Assembly: GCF_000720455.1 (NCBI RefSeq)
Contig: NZ_JOAK01000017.1
Span: 62,001 to 126,000 of the forward strand
Source of the DNA: Streptomyces virginiae
Lineage (GTDB): Bacteria; Actinomycetota; Actinomycetes; Streptomycetales; Streptomycetaceae
Direction: 5' to 3'
DNA length: 64,000 nt
Shown: one piece after another, positions 16,151 to 25,425 of the stretch
Position numbering within the stretch: position 1 is the stretch's first letter
Layout of the letters: each line of letters begins with the position of its first letter
Notes under the pieces: model-generated
Told to the model about the DNA's origin: nothing
Database searches by the model: none
Seen by the model: only the letters and a program-made list of their open reading frames with translations
Made by a program: the position numbers and the translations under genes

Positions 16151-17590
16151 CTACTGCTTGGGGAGCGGCTTGCCCGTCGTGGCGTCCAGCACCTTCCGGT
16201 CGCCGAGCGGCTCCTTCAAGGTCACCGACAGGGACTTCTCCTCCGCCAGCATGATGCAGGCCTGACCCGGCTTGTTCGGCGTGTCCGTGATCTTCACCAT
16301 GACCGACTCCGCCTGCTCCCGCGCCTCCACGGCGTAGGTGCTGCACGCGCTGCCCCAGAAGTTCACCGTCAGCTTCCGGTCCTCCTCCTTGTACGAGAAC
16401 CCGGGCACCGTACGGCCGTCCTTCGGGCCCGGCGTGCCCTGCTGCGCGGACGCCGGCTCACTCACCGTGTGGCCGGGCGCGCCGCCCTGGCCCGCCACCT
16501 CGAACAGCCAGGCCGGGACCAGGCCCCGCGAGCCCTCGACCGTCCCCGGAGCCAGCCCGAGCACCGCGCCCTTGACCGTCTCCGTCCGCGGCGGCTTCAT
16601 GGGCCGCGGCTCCGGATTGCACGGCACCGTGTCCGTGGCACCCCCCGCGGGGTCCGCCCCCAGCGGCACCGCGCTCGCGCAGCCGCTGGGCTCCGGGTTG
16701 CCGCCCCCGCCGCCCGACCTCGCGTTCAGCCGGGCCAGCGCCTCCACGGCCCCGACCACCGGCTGGTCGGCCGCCCGTACCGGCGCCTTCAGCTCGCCGT
16801 TGCCGCCGACCACCGAGCCGTCCGCGCCCACGCTCACCTTGGTGGACCAGCCCTGCGTGGGCAGCCCGCCGACCACCGGGTCCGCGCTCACGACCCGCAC
16901 CGCGCCCTGGGTGAGCCGGGCGTCCAGCTTGGCCCCGTCCTGCCCGAGGGCCTTCAGCACCGGGGCCGCGGCGGCCCCGGCCGCCTCCTCGGAGACCGGC
17001 TTGCCGCTCCCGCCCGTACCGCCCGCGTCCCGCGGGAGGGTGGCCGGGCCGCAGGTGTCCTTGCCGCGCACGCAGTCGTCCCCGGCGCCGTTGCCCGCGC
17101 CGTCGCCGCCCGCCTGGAAGCGGTTGAAGTTCCAGGTGCCCGGAGCCGTACGCGCCACTGTGAGCCGCGGCCCGGAACCGTCGGCGGCCTCCCCGGCCAG
17201 CCAGACGTCCCCCTCCAGCCGCGGCGCGCCCGAGATGCCCAGGGCCGCCGCGAGCCGGGCCACGTCGGCCTCCGCGACCTCACCGGACACCCTGTAGGCG
17301 GGCGCCGACGCCGGTGCCTCGGGCAGCTTCACGTCGGCCCGGTAGACCACGCCCGCGCCGGACGGATCCGGCTCCCCGGGTGCGATGCCCGGGCCCGAGG
17401 GGTCTCCCGCGTCACGGGGCGCGGAGGCGCTGTCACCCGTACGGCGGGCCGTACCGCCGTCGCCCTGGGCCGCGGACGCCCAGTAGGCGGTACCGCCGCC
17501 CACGAGCAGGACGGCGGCCGCGATCGAGCCGACGACCCAGGCGGGCCGCCGTCGTGTGCCGCTTGTCGTACCGGGTTCTTCGCTGGTCAC
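16151..17590 (-). CDS. Single-pass anchored extracytoplasmic protein of unknown function
   Basis: The 479-residue product has a short cytoplasmic start, one transmembrane helix near residues 18-43 (AWVVGSIAAAVLLVGGGTAYW) and a long Gly/Pro/Ala-rich outer part with a few cysteines. No catalytic motif is visible. GTG 17590 has GGAG 7 nt upstream. It lies between the ErpA-like gene and adoK, the same position as the membrane protein Rv2203 of M. tuberculosis, so it may be a diverged positional counterpart; sequence similarity was not tested. Confidence 0.7.
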   Translation of the reverse strand: MTSEEPGTTSGTRRRPAWVVGSIAAAVLLVGGGTAYWASAAQGDGGTARRTGDSASAPRDAGDPSGPGIAPGEPDPSGAGVVYRADVKLPEAPASAPAYRVSGEVAEADVARLAAALGISGAPRLEGDVWLAGEAADGSGPRLTVARTAPGTWNFNRFQAGGDGAGNGAGDDCVRGKDTCGPATLPRDAGGTGGSGKPVSEEAAGAAAAPVLKALGQDGAKLDARLTQGAVRVVSADPVVGGLPTQGWSTKVSVGADGSVVGGNGELKAPVRAADQPVVGAVEALARLNARSGGGGGNPEPSGCASAVPLGADPAGGATDTVPCNPEPRPMKPPRTETVKGAVLGLAPGTVEGSRGLVPAWLFEVAGQGGAPGHTVSEPASAQQGTPGPKDGRTVPGFSYKEEDRKLTVNFWGSACSTYAVEAREQAESVMVKITDTPNKPGQACIMLAEEKSLSVTLKEPLGDRKVLDATTGKPLPKQ

Positions 17591-17681
17591 CGCATCGCTC
17601 CTTCACTGGTCCCGCAGTGTCTGATGCGGGTGTGACGGAACAGGCGCCCAACCGGTTCCCCGCGGGTCCCCCGAAGGGTCC

Positions 17682-17921
17682 CTACTGGTCCCCGTACGCG
17701 GCGGTGGAGGCGATCAGCCGGGCCGAGGCGGCCGGCACCCGGACCCCGTGGATCTGCGAGGGCGCCACCCGGACCGGCCGGGGACCCTCCTCGACGCCCC
17801 AGTGCGGGGCCATCCGGGCGCAGTCCCCGAGCAGCCGGGCGAAGCCGGCCCGTCCCGGGGCTTCCGCTGCGCGCCTCTCAGCGGTGTACTCGCAGTAGCC
17901 GTAACCGTCGGTATAGGTCAT
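17682..17921 (-). CDS. Small hypothetical protein (79 aa)
   Basis: This is a short basic-to-neutral protein opening MTYTDGYGYCEYTAERRAAE, without membrane segment or recognised domain. Codon use is typical of the neighbours. A -10-like TACGGT (17928-17933 on the minus strand) sits 6 nt before the ATG, and no ribosome site is present, so a leaderless transcript is likely. Function unknown. Confidence 0.6.
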   Translation of the reverse strand: MTYTDGYGYCEYTAERRAAEAPGRAGFARLLGDCARMAPHWGVEEGPRPVRVAPSQIHGVRVPAASARLIASTAAYGDQ

Positions 17922-17927
17922 GGAGGC

Positions 17928-17933
17928 ACCGTA
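17928..17933 (-). promoter_or_regulatory. -10 box of a probable leaderless small-gene transcript
   Basis: TACGGT on the minus strand is followed by six bases and ATG 17921. Confidence 0.4.
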
Positions 17934-18052
17934 GGCATCGGAGCTCTCGCGAAGAAAGACCTACTAAGGGGTAGTTTCTGGGGTTCGGCCAGGGGTCACT
18001 TACCGGGTAGTTTTGACTGTCCCTCGCCGTCCTCAGCAGGAGCGTCCACGCC

Positions 18053-19027
18053 GTGCGCATCGCAGTCACCGGCTCCATCGCCACCGACCACCTCATGACC
18101 TTCCCCGGCCGTTTCGCCGACCAGCTGGTCGCCGACCAGCTGCACACGGTCTCCCTCTCCTTCCTCGTCGACAACCTCGACGTCCGGCGGGGCGGTGTCG
18201 GCCCGAACATCTGCTTCGGCATGGGGCAGCTCGGCAGCCGCCCGATCCTGGTCGGCGCCGCCGGCTCCGACTTCGACGAGTACCGCGCCTGGCTGGAGCG
18301 CCACGGCGTCGACACCGACTCCGTCCGCATCTCCGAGGTGCTGCACACCGCGCGCTTCGTGTGCACCACGGACTCCGACCACAACCAGATCGGCTCCTTC
18401 TACACGGGCGCGATGAGCGAGGCCCGCCTGATCGAGCTGAAGTCCGTGGCCGACCGCGTGGGCGGGCTCGACCTCGTCCTCATCGGCGCGGACGACCCCG
18501 AGGCGATGCTGCGCCACACGGAGGAGTGCCGGACGCGGGGGATCCCCTTCGCCGCCGACTTCTCGCAGCAGATCGCCCGCATGGACGGCGACAACATCCG
18601 CACCCTGATGGAGGGCGCGACCTACCTCTTCTCGAACGAGTACGAGAAGGGCCTCATCGAGTCGAAGTCCGGCTGGACGGACGAGGAGATCCTCTCCAAG
18701 GTCGGCACCCGCGTGACCACGCTCGGCTCCAACGGCGTCAAGATCGAGCGGGCCGGCGAGGCCGCGATCGTCGTCGGCTGCCCCGAGGAGAACGCGAAGG
18801 TCGACCCGACCGGCGTCGGCGACGCCTTCCGCGCCGGGTTCCTGACGGGCCTGGGCTGGGGCGTCGGCCTGGAGCGCGCGGCGCAGGTGGGCTGCATGCT
18901 CGCCACCCTCGTGATCGAGACGCTGGGCACCCAGGAGTACACCCTGGCCCGTGCCCACTTCATGGAGCGCTTCACCAAGGCCTACGGCGACGAGGCCGCG
19001 GCGGAGGTCCGCGCCCACCTGGCGTGA
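18053..19027 (+). CDS. adoK: PfkB-family adenosine kinase (AdoK-like)
   Basis: AdoK phosphorylates adenosine to AMP. The 324-residue product is a PfkB kinase with the N-terminal block MRIAVTGSIATDHLMTFPGR, the RRGGVGPN substrate motif and the catalytic DPTGVGDAFRAGFLTG motif with its Asp base. Long stretches match what I remember of the mycobacterial adenosine kinase (Rv2202c), more than of ribokinase or fructokinase, so the adenosine assignment is favoured; a generic sugar kinase is the alternative. AGGAG lies 10 nt before GTG 18053. Its position between ErpA-like and cta genes is conserved. Confidence 0.87.
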   Translation: MRIAVTGSIATDHLMTFPGRFADQLVADQLHTVSLSFLVDNLDVRRGGVGPNICFGMGQLGSRPILVGAAGSDFDEYRAWLERHGVDTDSVRISEVLHTARFVCTTDSDHNQIGSFYTGAMSEARLIELKSVADRVGGLDLVLIGADDPEAMLRHTEECRTRGIPFAADFSQQIARMDGDNIRTLMEGATYLFSNEYEKGLIESKSGWTDEEILSKVGTRVTTLGSNGVKIERAGEAAIVVGCPEENAKVDPTGVGDAFRAGFLTGLGWGVGLERAAQVGCMLATLVIETLGTQEYTLARAHFMERFTKAYGDEAAAEVRAHLA

Positions 19028-19050
19028 CGCCGGCCCGAGCCGGGCCCTCG

Positions 19051-19075
19051 GGGCGGGGAGGTTCTGTCCCCGCCC
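19051..19075 (+). terminator. Terminator hairpin of adoK
   Basis: GGGCGGGGA and TCCCCGCCC form a 9-bp stem with a 7-nt loop, 24 nt after the stop. Confidence 0.65.
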
Positions 19076-19139
19076 CGCCCTTTCTCCGTTTCCCGGGCTC
19101 CGCCCGGACCAGCAGCTCCGGCCCGGCCGGGGCACTTCC

Positions 19140-19192
19140 AGCCCCGCCGGCGTTTGAGGCGCGGGGTCCGGGCCTCAAACGCCGGAGGGGCT
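19140..19192. repeat. REP-like palindrome (head-to-head pair of a dispersed 30-nt element)
   Basis: AGCCCCGCCGGCGTTTGAGG (from 19140) recurs as its reverse complement ending at 19192, giving a 21-bp hairpin with one mismatch and an 11-nt loop. The same element occurs at 33898, 41768 and 50684, and in reduced form near 20636. Right after it a 19-nt unit starting GAGGGGCTGGGCTCGG is duplicated in tandem (about 19186-19223). It separates two convergent genes. Confidence 0.8.
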
Positions 19193-19237
19193 GGGCTCGG
19201 CCCGAGGGGCTGGGCTCGGCCGGCGCAGCCGGAGGGG

Positions 19238-20617
19238 TTACGACCGGCGGCGGACCGTGTAGGCCGTGCCGGTGGGGCGGGGGGACTCGCCCAGGTAGTC
19301 GTGGCCCCGCATCGCGCACCACGCCGGGATGTCCAGCCGGGCCACCTCGTCGTCCGACAGGACGGTCACCGTGCCGCCCACCGGGACCCGGGTGATGGCC
19401 CGGGCCAGCTCGATCACCGGCTGGGGGCACCGCAGGCCGAGCGCGTCGAGCTCCAGGGAGTCCGCCTCCGGGAGCGACACGGGCGCCTCCGTCACACCGA
19501 GCCGCTCCCGTACGCCCGCCACCGCACCCGGCAGCACCTCCAGGAACGCGTTGACCTCCTCCGCCGGGGTGCCCGGCGGCAGGGAGACCCGTACGTTTCC
19601 CTCCGACAGCACGCCCATCGCCCGCAGCACGTGACTGGGGGTCAGCGTGGAGCTCGTGCAGGAGGAGCCCGAGGAGACCGAGAAGCCCGCCCGGTCCAGC
19701 TCGTGCAGCAGCGCCTCCCCGTCGACGTACAGACAGGAGAAGGTGACCAGGTGCGGCAGCCGCCGGTCCGCGTCGCCGACCACCTCCACGTCAGGGACCA
19801 GCCGCACCACCCGCCGCCGGATCCGGTCCACCAGGACCCGCAGCCGGGCCGCCTCCGCGTCCGCCTCCGCCCGTACGGCCCGCAGTGAGGCCGCCGCCGC
19901 CACGATCGCGGGAAGGTTCGTGAAGCCGGGGGAGCGGCCCGACTCCCTTTCGTCCGCGGGGCCTTGGGGCGAGAAGCGCACCCCCTTGCGGACCGCCAGC
20001 AGGCCCACACCGGGCGGGCCGCCCCATTTGTGCGCACTCGCCGCCAGGACGGACCAGGCCGCCTCCACCGGACCCCAGGCCAGCGACTGCGCCGCGTCCA
20101 CCAGCAGCGGCACCCCGGCCGCCCCGCAGACCTCGGCGACCTCGGCCACCGGCTGGACCGTGCCCACCTCGTGGTTGGCCGACTGCAGGCAGGCCAGTGC
20201 GGTCGCCGGGACCAGCGCGTCCGCGTACCCGGCGGCGGACACCGCGCCCGACCGGTCCACCGGGACCTCGCAGACGCTTCCGCCGCGCGCCTCGTGCGCC
20301 GCCGCCGAATGCAGTACAGAACTGTGTTCGACCGCTGATACGACCAGATGGTTGCCGACGCGCCGGCGGCCGGCGAGGACACCGGCGATGCCCGTGTGAA
20401 CAGCGTGCGTCCCCGAAGGAGTGAACACCAGCTCGTCGGCGCGGCATCCCACCGCCTCCGCGGCGGCCTCCCGCGCCGCGTCCAGCAGCAGCCGCGCGCG
20501 CCTGCCCTCCCGGTACAGCCGGGCCGGATCGGCCCAGCCCTCGTCCAGGGAGGCCTGCAACGCCTGCCGGGCCACGGGGTGCAGGGGAGCGGCGGACGCG
20601 CTGTCGAAGTACGGCAT
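19238..20617 (-). CDS. Cysteine desulfurase fused to a C-terminal TusA-like sulfur carrier
   Basis: Residues 1-~375 are a class V, NifS/IscS-type PLP enzyme: VEHSSVLHSAA, QSANHEVGTVQP, DAAQS, the PLP lysine in SAHKWGGPPGVG and the active cysteine in SSGSSCTSS. The last ~80 residues are a TusA domain with LDALGLRCPQPVIELARAI, whose Cys-Pro pair accepts persulfide sulfur. One polypeptide could thus take sulfur from cysteine and carry it onward, for tRNA thiolation or cofactor use (inference). It is transcribed divergently from ctaC. ATG 20617 follows TAGCGT by 6 nt with no ribosome site. Confidence 0.9.
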   Translation of the reverse strand: MPYFDSASAAPLHPVARQALQASLDEGWADPARLYREGRRARLLLDAAREAAAEAVGCRADELVFTPSGTHAVHTGIAGVLAGRRRVGNHLVVSAVEHSSVLHSAAAHEARGGSVCEVPVDRSGAVSAAGYADALVPATALACLQSANHEVGTVQPVAEVAEVCGAAGVPLLVDAAQSLAWGPVEAAWSVLAASAHKWGGPPGVGLLAVRKGVRFSPQGPADERESGRSPGFTNLPAIVAAAASLRAVRAEADAEAARLRVLVDRIRRRVVRLVPDVEVVGDADRRLPHLVTFSCLYVDGEALLHELDRAGFSVSSGSSCTSSTLTPSHVLRAMGVLSEGNVRVSLPPGTPAEEVNAFLEVLPGAVAGVRERLGVTEAPVSLPEADSLELDALGLRCPQPVIELARAITRVPVGGTVTVLSDDEVARLDIPAWCAMRGHDYLGESPRPTGTAYTVRRRS

Positions 20618-20623
20618 CCGGCC

Positions 20624-20629
20624 ACGCTA
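20624..20629 (-). promoter_or_regulatory. -10 box of a probable leaderless desulfurase-TusA transcript
   Basis: TAGCGT on the minus strand is followed by GGCCGG and ATG 20617. A reduced copy of the REP-like element lies just upstream at 20636-20660. Confidence 0.5.
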
Positions 20630-20790
20630 GCTCCAGCCCCCGGCGTTCGAGGTCAGGGGGCGTCAGATGCGCCCCGGAGCCCGCCATTCAGGGCCATTCG
20701 CGCCGTCCCCCGTACGGCGGATCCATCCCTTCGGGGACAGTAGCGGCGCGTTGGGCACCCTCCCCGCGCGACCCCAAATAGCGTCCAGTA

Positions 20791-20819
20791 GGGTTTGGTC
20801 CGCATAAACATCCAAACCC
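20791..20819 (+). promoter_or_regulatory. Inverted repeat in the ctaC promoter/leader
   Basis: GGGTTTGG (20791-20798) and CCAAACCC (20812-20819) are perfect complements around 13 nt. Another CCCCAAA lies at 20772-20778, and -10-like boxes TAGCGT (20779-20784) and TAGGGT (20789-20794) are close by. It may be an operator or a leader hairpin for the oxidase operon. Confidence 0.5.
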
Positions 20820-20899
20820 CTGCCTGCGTCAGGGCCGGCGACCGACCCGAACACGGCCGCGGCCGGCCGCGCGGGCCGAGACTCTCGGGAAGGCGCTAC

Positions 20900-21874
20900 G
20901 TGAGTCCCTACGGCTCCGACCGCTCGCCGCGGCGCCCGATGCGGCGGAAGCTGCTGCAGGCGCTGACTGCGGGCGTGGTCCTGGCGACCGCCACTGGTTG
21001 CTCGTATACATGGAAAGACTTCCCCCGCCTCGGAATGCCGACTCCGGTAACCGAGGAGGCGCCGCGCATCCTCTCCCTGTGGCAGGGATCCTGGGCGGCC
21101 GCGCTCGTCACGGGCATCCTGGTGTGGGGCCTGATCATCTGGAGCGTCATCTTCCACCGGCGCAGCCGGACGAAGATCGAGGTCCCCGCGCAGACCCGGT
21201 ACAACATGCCCATCGAGGCGCTGTACACCGTGGTCCCGCTCATCATCGTCTCGGTGCTCTTCTACTTCACCGCGCGTGACGAGTCGAAGCTCCTCGCCCT
21301 CACCCCGAAGCCGCCGCACACGATCAACGTGATCGGCTTCCAGTGGAGCTGGGGCTTCAACTACATCGAGAACGTCGACGGCGACGCGGCGACCCCGAAG
21401 GCCGGCTCGGTTCCCAAGGAGCTCGCCTCCATCCCGGACCGCTTCACCAAGGACTTCCCGGCGGGCGCCGAGGGCGTCTACGAGAAGGGCGTCCCGGGCG
21501 ACCGGAACCCGCAGACGGGCAACCCGGGTCCGACCCTGGTCCTCCCCAAGGGCGAGAAGGTCCGCTTCATCCTGTCGTCGAACGACGTCATCCACTCCTT
21601 CTGGGTGGTCCCCTTCCTGTTCAAGCAGGACGTCATCCCGGGCCACACCAACGTCTTCGAGGTCGTCCCGAGCCAAGAGGGCACCTTCATGGGCAAGTGC
21701 GCCGAGCTCTGCGGCGTCGACCACTCCCGGATGCTCTTCAACGTCAAGGTCGTCTCGCCCGAGGCGTACAAGACGTACCTGAAGGAGCTGGCGGAGAAGG
21801 GTCAGACCGGCTTCCTCCCCGCCGGCATCCAGCAGACCGACCCGGCCCGGAATGCGGAAGTGAACAAACTGTGA
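20900..21874 (+). CDS. ctaC: Cytochrome c oxidase subunit II
   Basis: Subunit II of the aa3 oxidase carries the binuclear copper site that takes electrons from the bcc complex. The 324-residue product has a lipoprotein-type signal (cleavage before Cys in ATATGCSY), two membrane helices (residues ~65-90 and ~110-130) and a periplasmic-side cupredoxin domain. The copper site is complete: His in VIHSFWVVP, then [12 protein letters not shown] with both Cys, His and Met. GTG 20900 follows GGGAAGG. ctaD begins inside its stop codon (GTGA), so the two are coupled. Confidence 0.97.
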   Translation: MSPYGSDRSPRRPMRRKLLQALTAGVVLATATGCSYTWKDFPRLGMPTPVTEEAPRILSLWQGSWAAALVTGILVWGLIIWSVIFHRRSRTKIEVPAQTRYNMPIEALYTVVPLIIVSVLFYFTARDESKLLALTPKPPHTINVIGFQWSWGFNYIENVDGDAATPKAGSVPKELASIPDRFTKDFPAGAEGVYEKGVPGDRNPQTGNPGPTLVLPKGEKVRFILSSNDVIHSFWVVPFLFKQDVIPGHTNVFEVVPSQEGTFMGKCAELCGVDHSRMLFNVKVVSPEAYKTYLKELAEKGQTGFLPAGIQQTDPARNAEVNKL

Positions 21875-23601
21875 GCATCCTCAACGAATCCCAGGGTGCC
21901 GCCGCAGCTGACTCGTACGAGAACGAGCTGCCGGTGCGGCGCAAGCAGCCGGGCAACGTGGTCGTGAAGTGGCTCACCACCACCGACCACAAGACCATCG
22001 GCACGATGTACCTGGTCACCTCGTTCGTGTTCTTCCTCATCGGCGGTCTGCTCGCGCTCTTCATGCGCGCCGAGCTGGCTCGTCCGGGCACGCAGATCAT
22101 GTCGAACGAGCAGTTCAACCAGGCGTTCACCATGCATGGCACGATCATGCTGCTGATGTTCGCCACCCCGCTGTTCGCGGGCTTCGCCAACTGGATCATG
22201 CCGCTGCAGATCGGCGCGCCCGACGTGGCGTTCCCGCGGCTGAACATGTTCGCGTACTGGCTGTACCTCTTCGGCTCGACCATCGCGGTGGCCGGCTTCG
22301 TGACGCCGAACGGCGCCGCCGACTTCGGCTGGTTCGCCTACTCCCCGCTGTCGGACGCGGTCCGCTCGCCGGGCATCGGCGCCGACATGTGGATCATGGG
22401 TCTGGCCTTCTCCGGCTTCGGTACGATCCTCGGCTCGGTCAACTTCATCACCACGATCATCTGCATGCGCGCTCCGGGCATGACGATGTTCCGCATGCCG
22501 ATCTTCACCTGGAACGTGCTGCTGACCGGTGTCCTGGTCCTGCTCGCCTTCCCGGTGCTGGCCGCCGCGCTCTTCGCGCTGGAGGCCGACCGCAAGTTCG
22601 GCTCGCACGTGTTCGACGCCGCCAACGGTGGCGCATTGCTGTGGCAACACCTCTTCTGGTTCTTCGGACACCCAGAGGTGTACATCATCGCGCTACCGTT
22701 CTTCGGCATCGTCTCCGAGATCATTCCGGTCTTCTCGCGCAAGCCGATGTTCGGTTACATCGGCCTGATCGCCGCGACGATCGCGATCGCCGGCCTCTCG
22801 GTGACCGTGTGGGCCCACCACATGTACGTCACCGGCGGTGTGCTGCTGCCGTTCTTCTCCTTCATGACCTTCCTGATCGCGGTACCGACCGGTGTGAAGT
22901 TCTTCAACTGGATCGGCACCATGTGGAAGGGCTCGCTGTCCTTCGAGACCCCGATGCTCTGGACGATCGGCTTCCTGGTCACCTTCACCTTCGGTGGTCT
23001 GACCGGCGTCATCCTGGCCTCGCCCCCGATGGACTTCCACGTCTCCGACTCGTACTTCGTCGTCGCGCACTTCCACTACGTCGTCTTCGGCACCGTGGTC
23101 TTCGCGATGTTCGCCGGCTTCCACTTCTGGTGGCCGAAGTTCACGGGCAAGATGCTGGACGAGCGCCTCGGCAAGATCACCTTCTGGACGCTGTTCATCG
23201 GCTTCCACGGCACCTTCCTGGTGCAGCACTGGCTGGGCGCCGAGGGCATGCCGCGTCGTTACGCGGACTACCTCGCGGCCGACGGCTTCACCACGCTGAA
23301 CACGATCTCCACGATCAGCTCCTTCGTGCTGGGCCTGTCGATGCTGCCGTTCATGTACAACGTGTGGAAGACGGCCAAGTACGGCAAGAAGATCGAGGTC
23401 GACGACCCGTGGGGCTACGGCCGTTCGCTCGAATGGGCGACGTCCTGCCCGCCGCCGCGGCACAACTTCCTCACGCTGCCGCGCATCCGTAGCGAGTCGC
23501 CCGCCTTCGACCTCCACCACCCGGAGATCGCGGCGCTCGACCACCTCGAGGACCACGGCGCCAAGGCGGCCGTCACCGGTGGCAAGGAGGCCGGCAAGTG
23601 A
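21871..23601 (+). CDS. ctaD: Cytochrome c oxidase subunit I
   Basis: This is the catalytic subunit of the aa3 oxidase, with 12 membrane helices over 576 residues. Heme and copper ligands are all present: His in [10 protein letters not shown] (heme a), FFGHPEVYI with the His-Tyr pair, AHHMYVTG, and HFHYVVFG near residue 400 for the two hemes. The start is GTG 21871, overlapping the ctaC stop by 4 nt. The N-terminal ~40 residues are hydrophilic. ctaF overlaps its end by 4 nt, making ctaCDF one translational unit. Confidence 0.98.
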   Translation: MSILNESQGAAAADSYENELPVRRKQPGNVVVKWLTTTDHKTIGTMYLVTSFVFFLIGGLLALFMRAELARPGTQIMSNEQFNQAFTMHGTIMLLMFATPLFAGFANWIMPLQIGAPDVAFPRLNMFAYWLYLFGSTIAVAGFVTPNGAADFGWFAYSPLSDAVRSPGIGADMWIMGLAFSGFGTILGSVNFITTIICMRAPGMTMFRMPIFTWNVLLTGVLVLLAFPVLAAALFALEADRKFGSHVFDAANGGALLWQHLFWFFGHPEVYIIALPFFGIVSEIIPVFSRKPMFGYIGLIAATIAIAGLSVTVWAHHMYVTGGVLLPFFSFMTFLIAVPTGVKFFNWIGTMWKGSLSFETPMLWTIGFLVTFTFGGLTGVILASPPMDFHVSDSYFVVAHFHYVVFGTVVFAMFAGFHFWWPKFTGKMLDERLGKITFWTLFIGFHGTFLVQHWLGAEGMPRRYADYLAADGFTTLNTISTISSFVLGLSMLPFMYNVWKTAKYGKKIEVDDPWGYGRSLEWATSCPPPRHNFLTLPRIRSESPAFDLHHPEIAALDHLEDHGAKAAVTGGKEAGK

Positions 23602-23996
23602 AGATCCAGGGCAAGATGTTCCTCTGGCTCTCCTTCTTCATCCTGATCATGGCCGTCGTGTACGGCGTGTGGTCGAAGGAGCCCGTCGGCACCACCGCGC
23701 TCTTCCTGGCCTTCGGCCTGAGCGTCATGATCGGCTACTACCTGGCCTTCACGGCCAAGCGAGTCGACGAGATGGCCCAGGACAACCTGGAGGCCGACGT
23801 CGCCGACGAGGCCGGCGAGCTGGGGTTCTTCTCCCCGCACAGCTGGCAGCCGCTCTCGCTGGGCATCGGTGGCGCGCTCGCCTTCATGGGCGTCATCTTC
23901 GGCTGGTGGCTCATGTACTTCTCGGCCCCGATCATCATGATCGGTCTGTGGGGCTGGGTGTACGAGTACTACCGCGGTGAGAACGCGAACCAGTAG
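23598..23996 (+). CDS. ctaF: Cytochrome c oxidase subunit IV, actinobacterial type
   Basis: The 132-residue membrane protein opens [23 protein letters not shown] and has four hydrophobic segments in two pairs, the layout of the small actinobacterial oxidase subunit CtaF. GTG 23598 overlaps the ctaD stop (GTGA). A strong terminator follows, closing the ctaCDF operon. The family link rests on length, topology and position. Confidence 0.93.
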   Translation: MKIQGKMFLWLSFFILIMAVVYGVWSKEPVGTTALFLAFGLSVMIGYYLAFTAKRVDEMAQDNLEADVADEAGELGFFSPHSWQPLSLGIGGALAFMGVIFGWWLMYFSAPIIMIGLWGWVYEYYRGENANQ

Positions 23997-24035
23997 TCAC
24001 AAGCGGTACCCGCGCGGCCCGGCCGCGCACCACGT

Positions 24036-24073
24036 GGGGCCCGGACACCTCTTCGGAGGAGTCCGGGCCCCTC
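24036..24073 (+). terminator. Terminator of ctaCDF
   Basis: GGGGCCCGGAC pairs with GTCCGGGCCCC; the inner CCTC/GAGG around TTCG extends the stem. Downstream bases are CTCGTTTG. Confidence 0.85.
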
Positions 24074-24113
24074 GTTTGCAGTCACCCCGCGCGCCGTAAT
24101 TGTCATATCTTCA

Positions 24114-24119
24114 TAGCGT
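24114..24119 (+). promoter_or_regulatory. -10 box of a probable leaderless L,D-transpeptidase transcript
   Basis: TAGCGT is followed by seven bases and ATG 24127. Confidence 0.5.
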
Positions 24120-24126
24120 TGGCCCC

Positions 24127-25371
24127 ATGAAGCACTCACCGCGTCTTTGGACGGTACTCAGCTGCTCCCTGCTGGTCGCGTCCCTCGGGGCCGGCGCCAC
24201 CGCATGCGGGTCCGGCGACAACCCGCTGTCAGCCCGCCCGGTCGACGCGGGCGATCAGGTCGCCTTCAACCAGACCGCAGGCAGGCGCCCCGTCGACCCC
24301 AACCGGCCACTGGAGATCACTGCCAAGAACAAGGGCAGCCGGATCACCGACGTCACGGCCGTGGACACCCACGGCCGCCGCCTGGCGGGCGAACTCAGCG
24401 CCAAGGGGGACCGCTGGCACAGCACCGCCCCCATGGCCGCAGGCGTCCGCTACACCGTCACCGTGCGCACGGAGGACCAGCGGGGCACCCCCGGCCAGCG
24501 CACGATGGCCTTCGACACCACCCCGTCCAAGGGGGTCCTGAAGGTCGAATTCGGCCCGGAGGAGGGCAAGTACGGCGTCGGCCAGCCCCTCACCGCCGAA
24601 CTCAACGAGCCCGTCAAGGACAAGGCGGCACGCGCAGTCGTCGAACGCGGCCTGGTCGTCGACGCCCCGGCCGGGGTCGAAGGCGCCTGGCACTGGGTCG
24701 ACGACAAGAACCTGCACTACCGCCCGAAGGACTACTGGCCCGCCAACACCACCGTCTCCGTACGGAGCAACCTGGAGGGCATCAAGATCACCGACGAGCT
24801 CCACGGAGCCGCCGCCAAGCCGCTGAAGCTCGAGATCGGCGACCGCGTCGAGGTCACCACCGACGCCTCCTCGCACTGGCTCACCTTCAAGCGCAACGGA
24901 GAAGTGATCAATTCCATCCCGGTCACCACCGGCAAGCCCGGGTTCTCCACCCGCAACGGCATCAAGGTGGTGCTGGGCAAGCAGTACTACGTACAGATGC
25001 GCGGGGACACCGTCGGCATCGGCGGCAGCGAGTACTACAACCTGCCCGTCTACTACGCCACACGCGTCACCTGGAGTGGTGAATACGTCCACGCCGCCCC
25101 GTGGTCCGTCGGCTCCCACGGCTACGCGAACGTCAGCCACGGCTGCACCGGCATGAGCACCGGCAACGCCGCCTGGTTCTACGAGAACATCACCGAGGGC
25201 GACATCGTCCAGGTCATCAACAGCATCGGCGAAGACATGGACATCTTCGGCAACGGCTTCGGGGACTGGAACATGGACTGGAAGGACTGGCGCGAGGGCA
25301 GCGCCCTCCTCAAGGGCACCCAGGACGGCCGCAGCCACGTCGACCAGGCCCGCCTCAGGCCGACGGTCTGA
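24127..25371 (+). CDS. Lipoprotein L,D-transpeptidase (YkuD fold)
   Basis: L,D-transpeptidases make 3-3 cross-links in peptidoglycan outside the membrane. The 414-residue product has a signal peptide with a lipobox ending GATAC, two immunoglobulin-like stretches (residues ~50-250, as in mycobacterial LdtMt2) and a C-terminal YkuD domain with the catalytic motif HGYANVSHGCTGM, whose Cys is the nucleophile. The C-terminal extension is Trp-rich. It stands alone between the oxidase operons, with a terminator on each side and a start that suggests a leaderless message. Confidence 0.93.
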   Translation: MKHSPRLWTVLSCSLLVASLGAGATACGSGDNPLSARPVDAGDQVAFNQTAGRRPVDPNRPLEITAKNKGSRITDVTAVDTHGRRLAGELSAKGDRWHSTAPMAAGVRYTVTVRTEDQRGTPGQRTMAFDTTPSKGVLKVEFGPEEGKYGVGQPLTAELNEPVKDKAARAVVERGLVVDAPAGVEGAWHWVDDKNLHYRPKDYWPANTTVSVRSNLEGIKITDELHGAAAKPLKLEIGDRVEVTTDASSHWLTFKRNGEVINSIPVTTGKPGFSTRNGIKVVLGKQYYVQMRGDTVGIGGSEYYNLPVYYATRVTWSGEYVHAAPWSVGSHGYANVSHGCTGMSTGNAAWFYENITEGDIVQVINSIGEDMDIFGNGFGDWNMDWKDWREGSALLKGTQDGRSHVDQARLRPTV

Positions 25372-25385
25372 GCCCGCGCGGGCAG

Positions 25386-25410
25386 GGCCCCCGGACCCGG
25401 TCCGGGGGCC
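25386..25410. terminator. Bidirectional hairpin after the L,D-transpeptidase
   Basis: GGCCCCCGGA and TCCGGGGGCC form a perfect 10-bp stem with a 5-nt loop between convergent genes. Confidence 0.8.
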
Positions 25411-25425
25411 GGCCGCAGGCGGGGG

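Noticed and set aside
19186..19223. Tandem 19-nt duplication beside the REP-like pair as a separate mobile element
   Set aside because: Only two short copies, no flanking duplication or coding capacity; treated as part of the REP-like locus.
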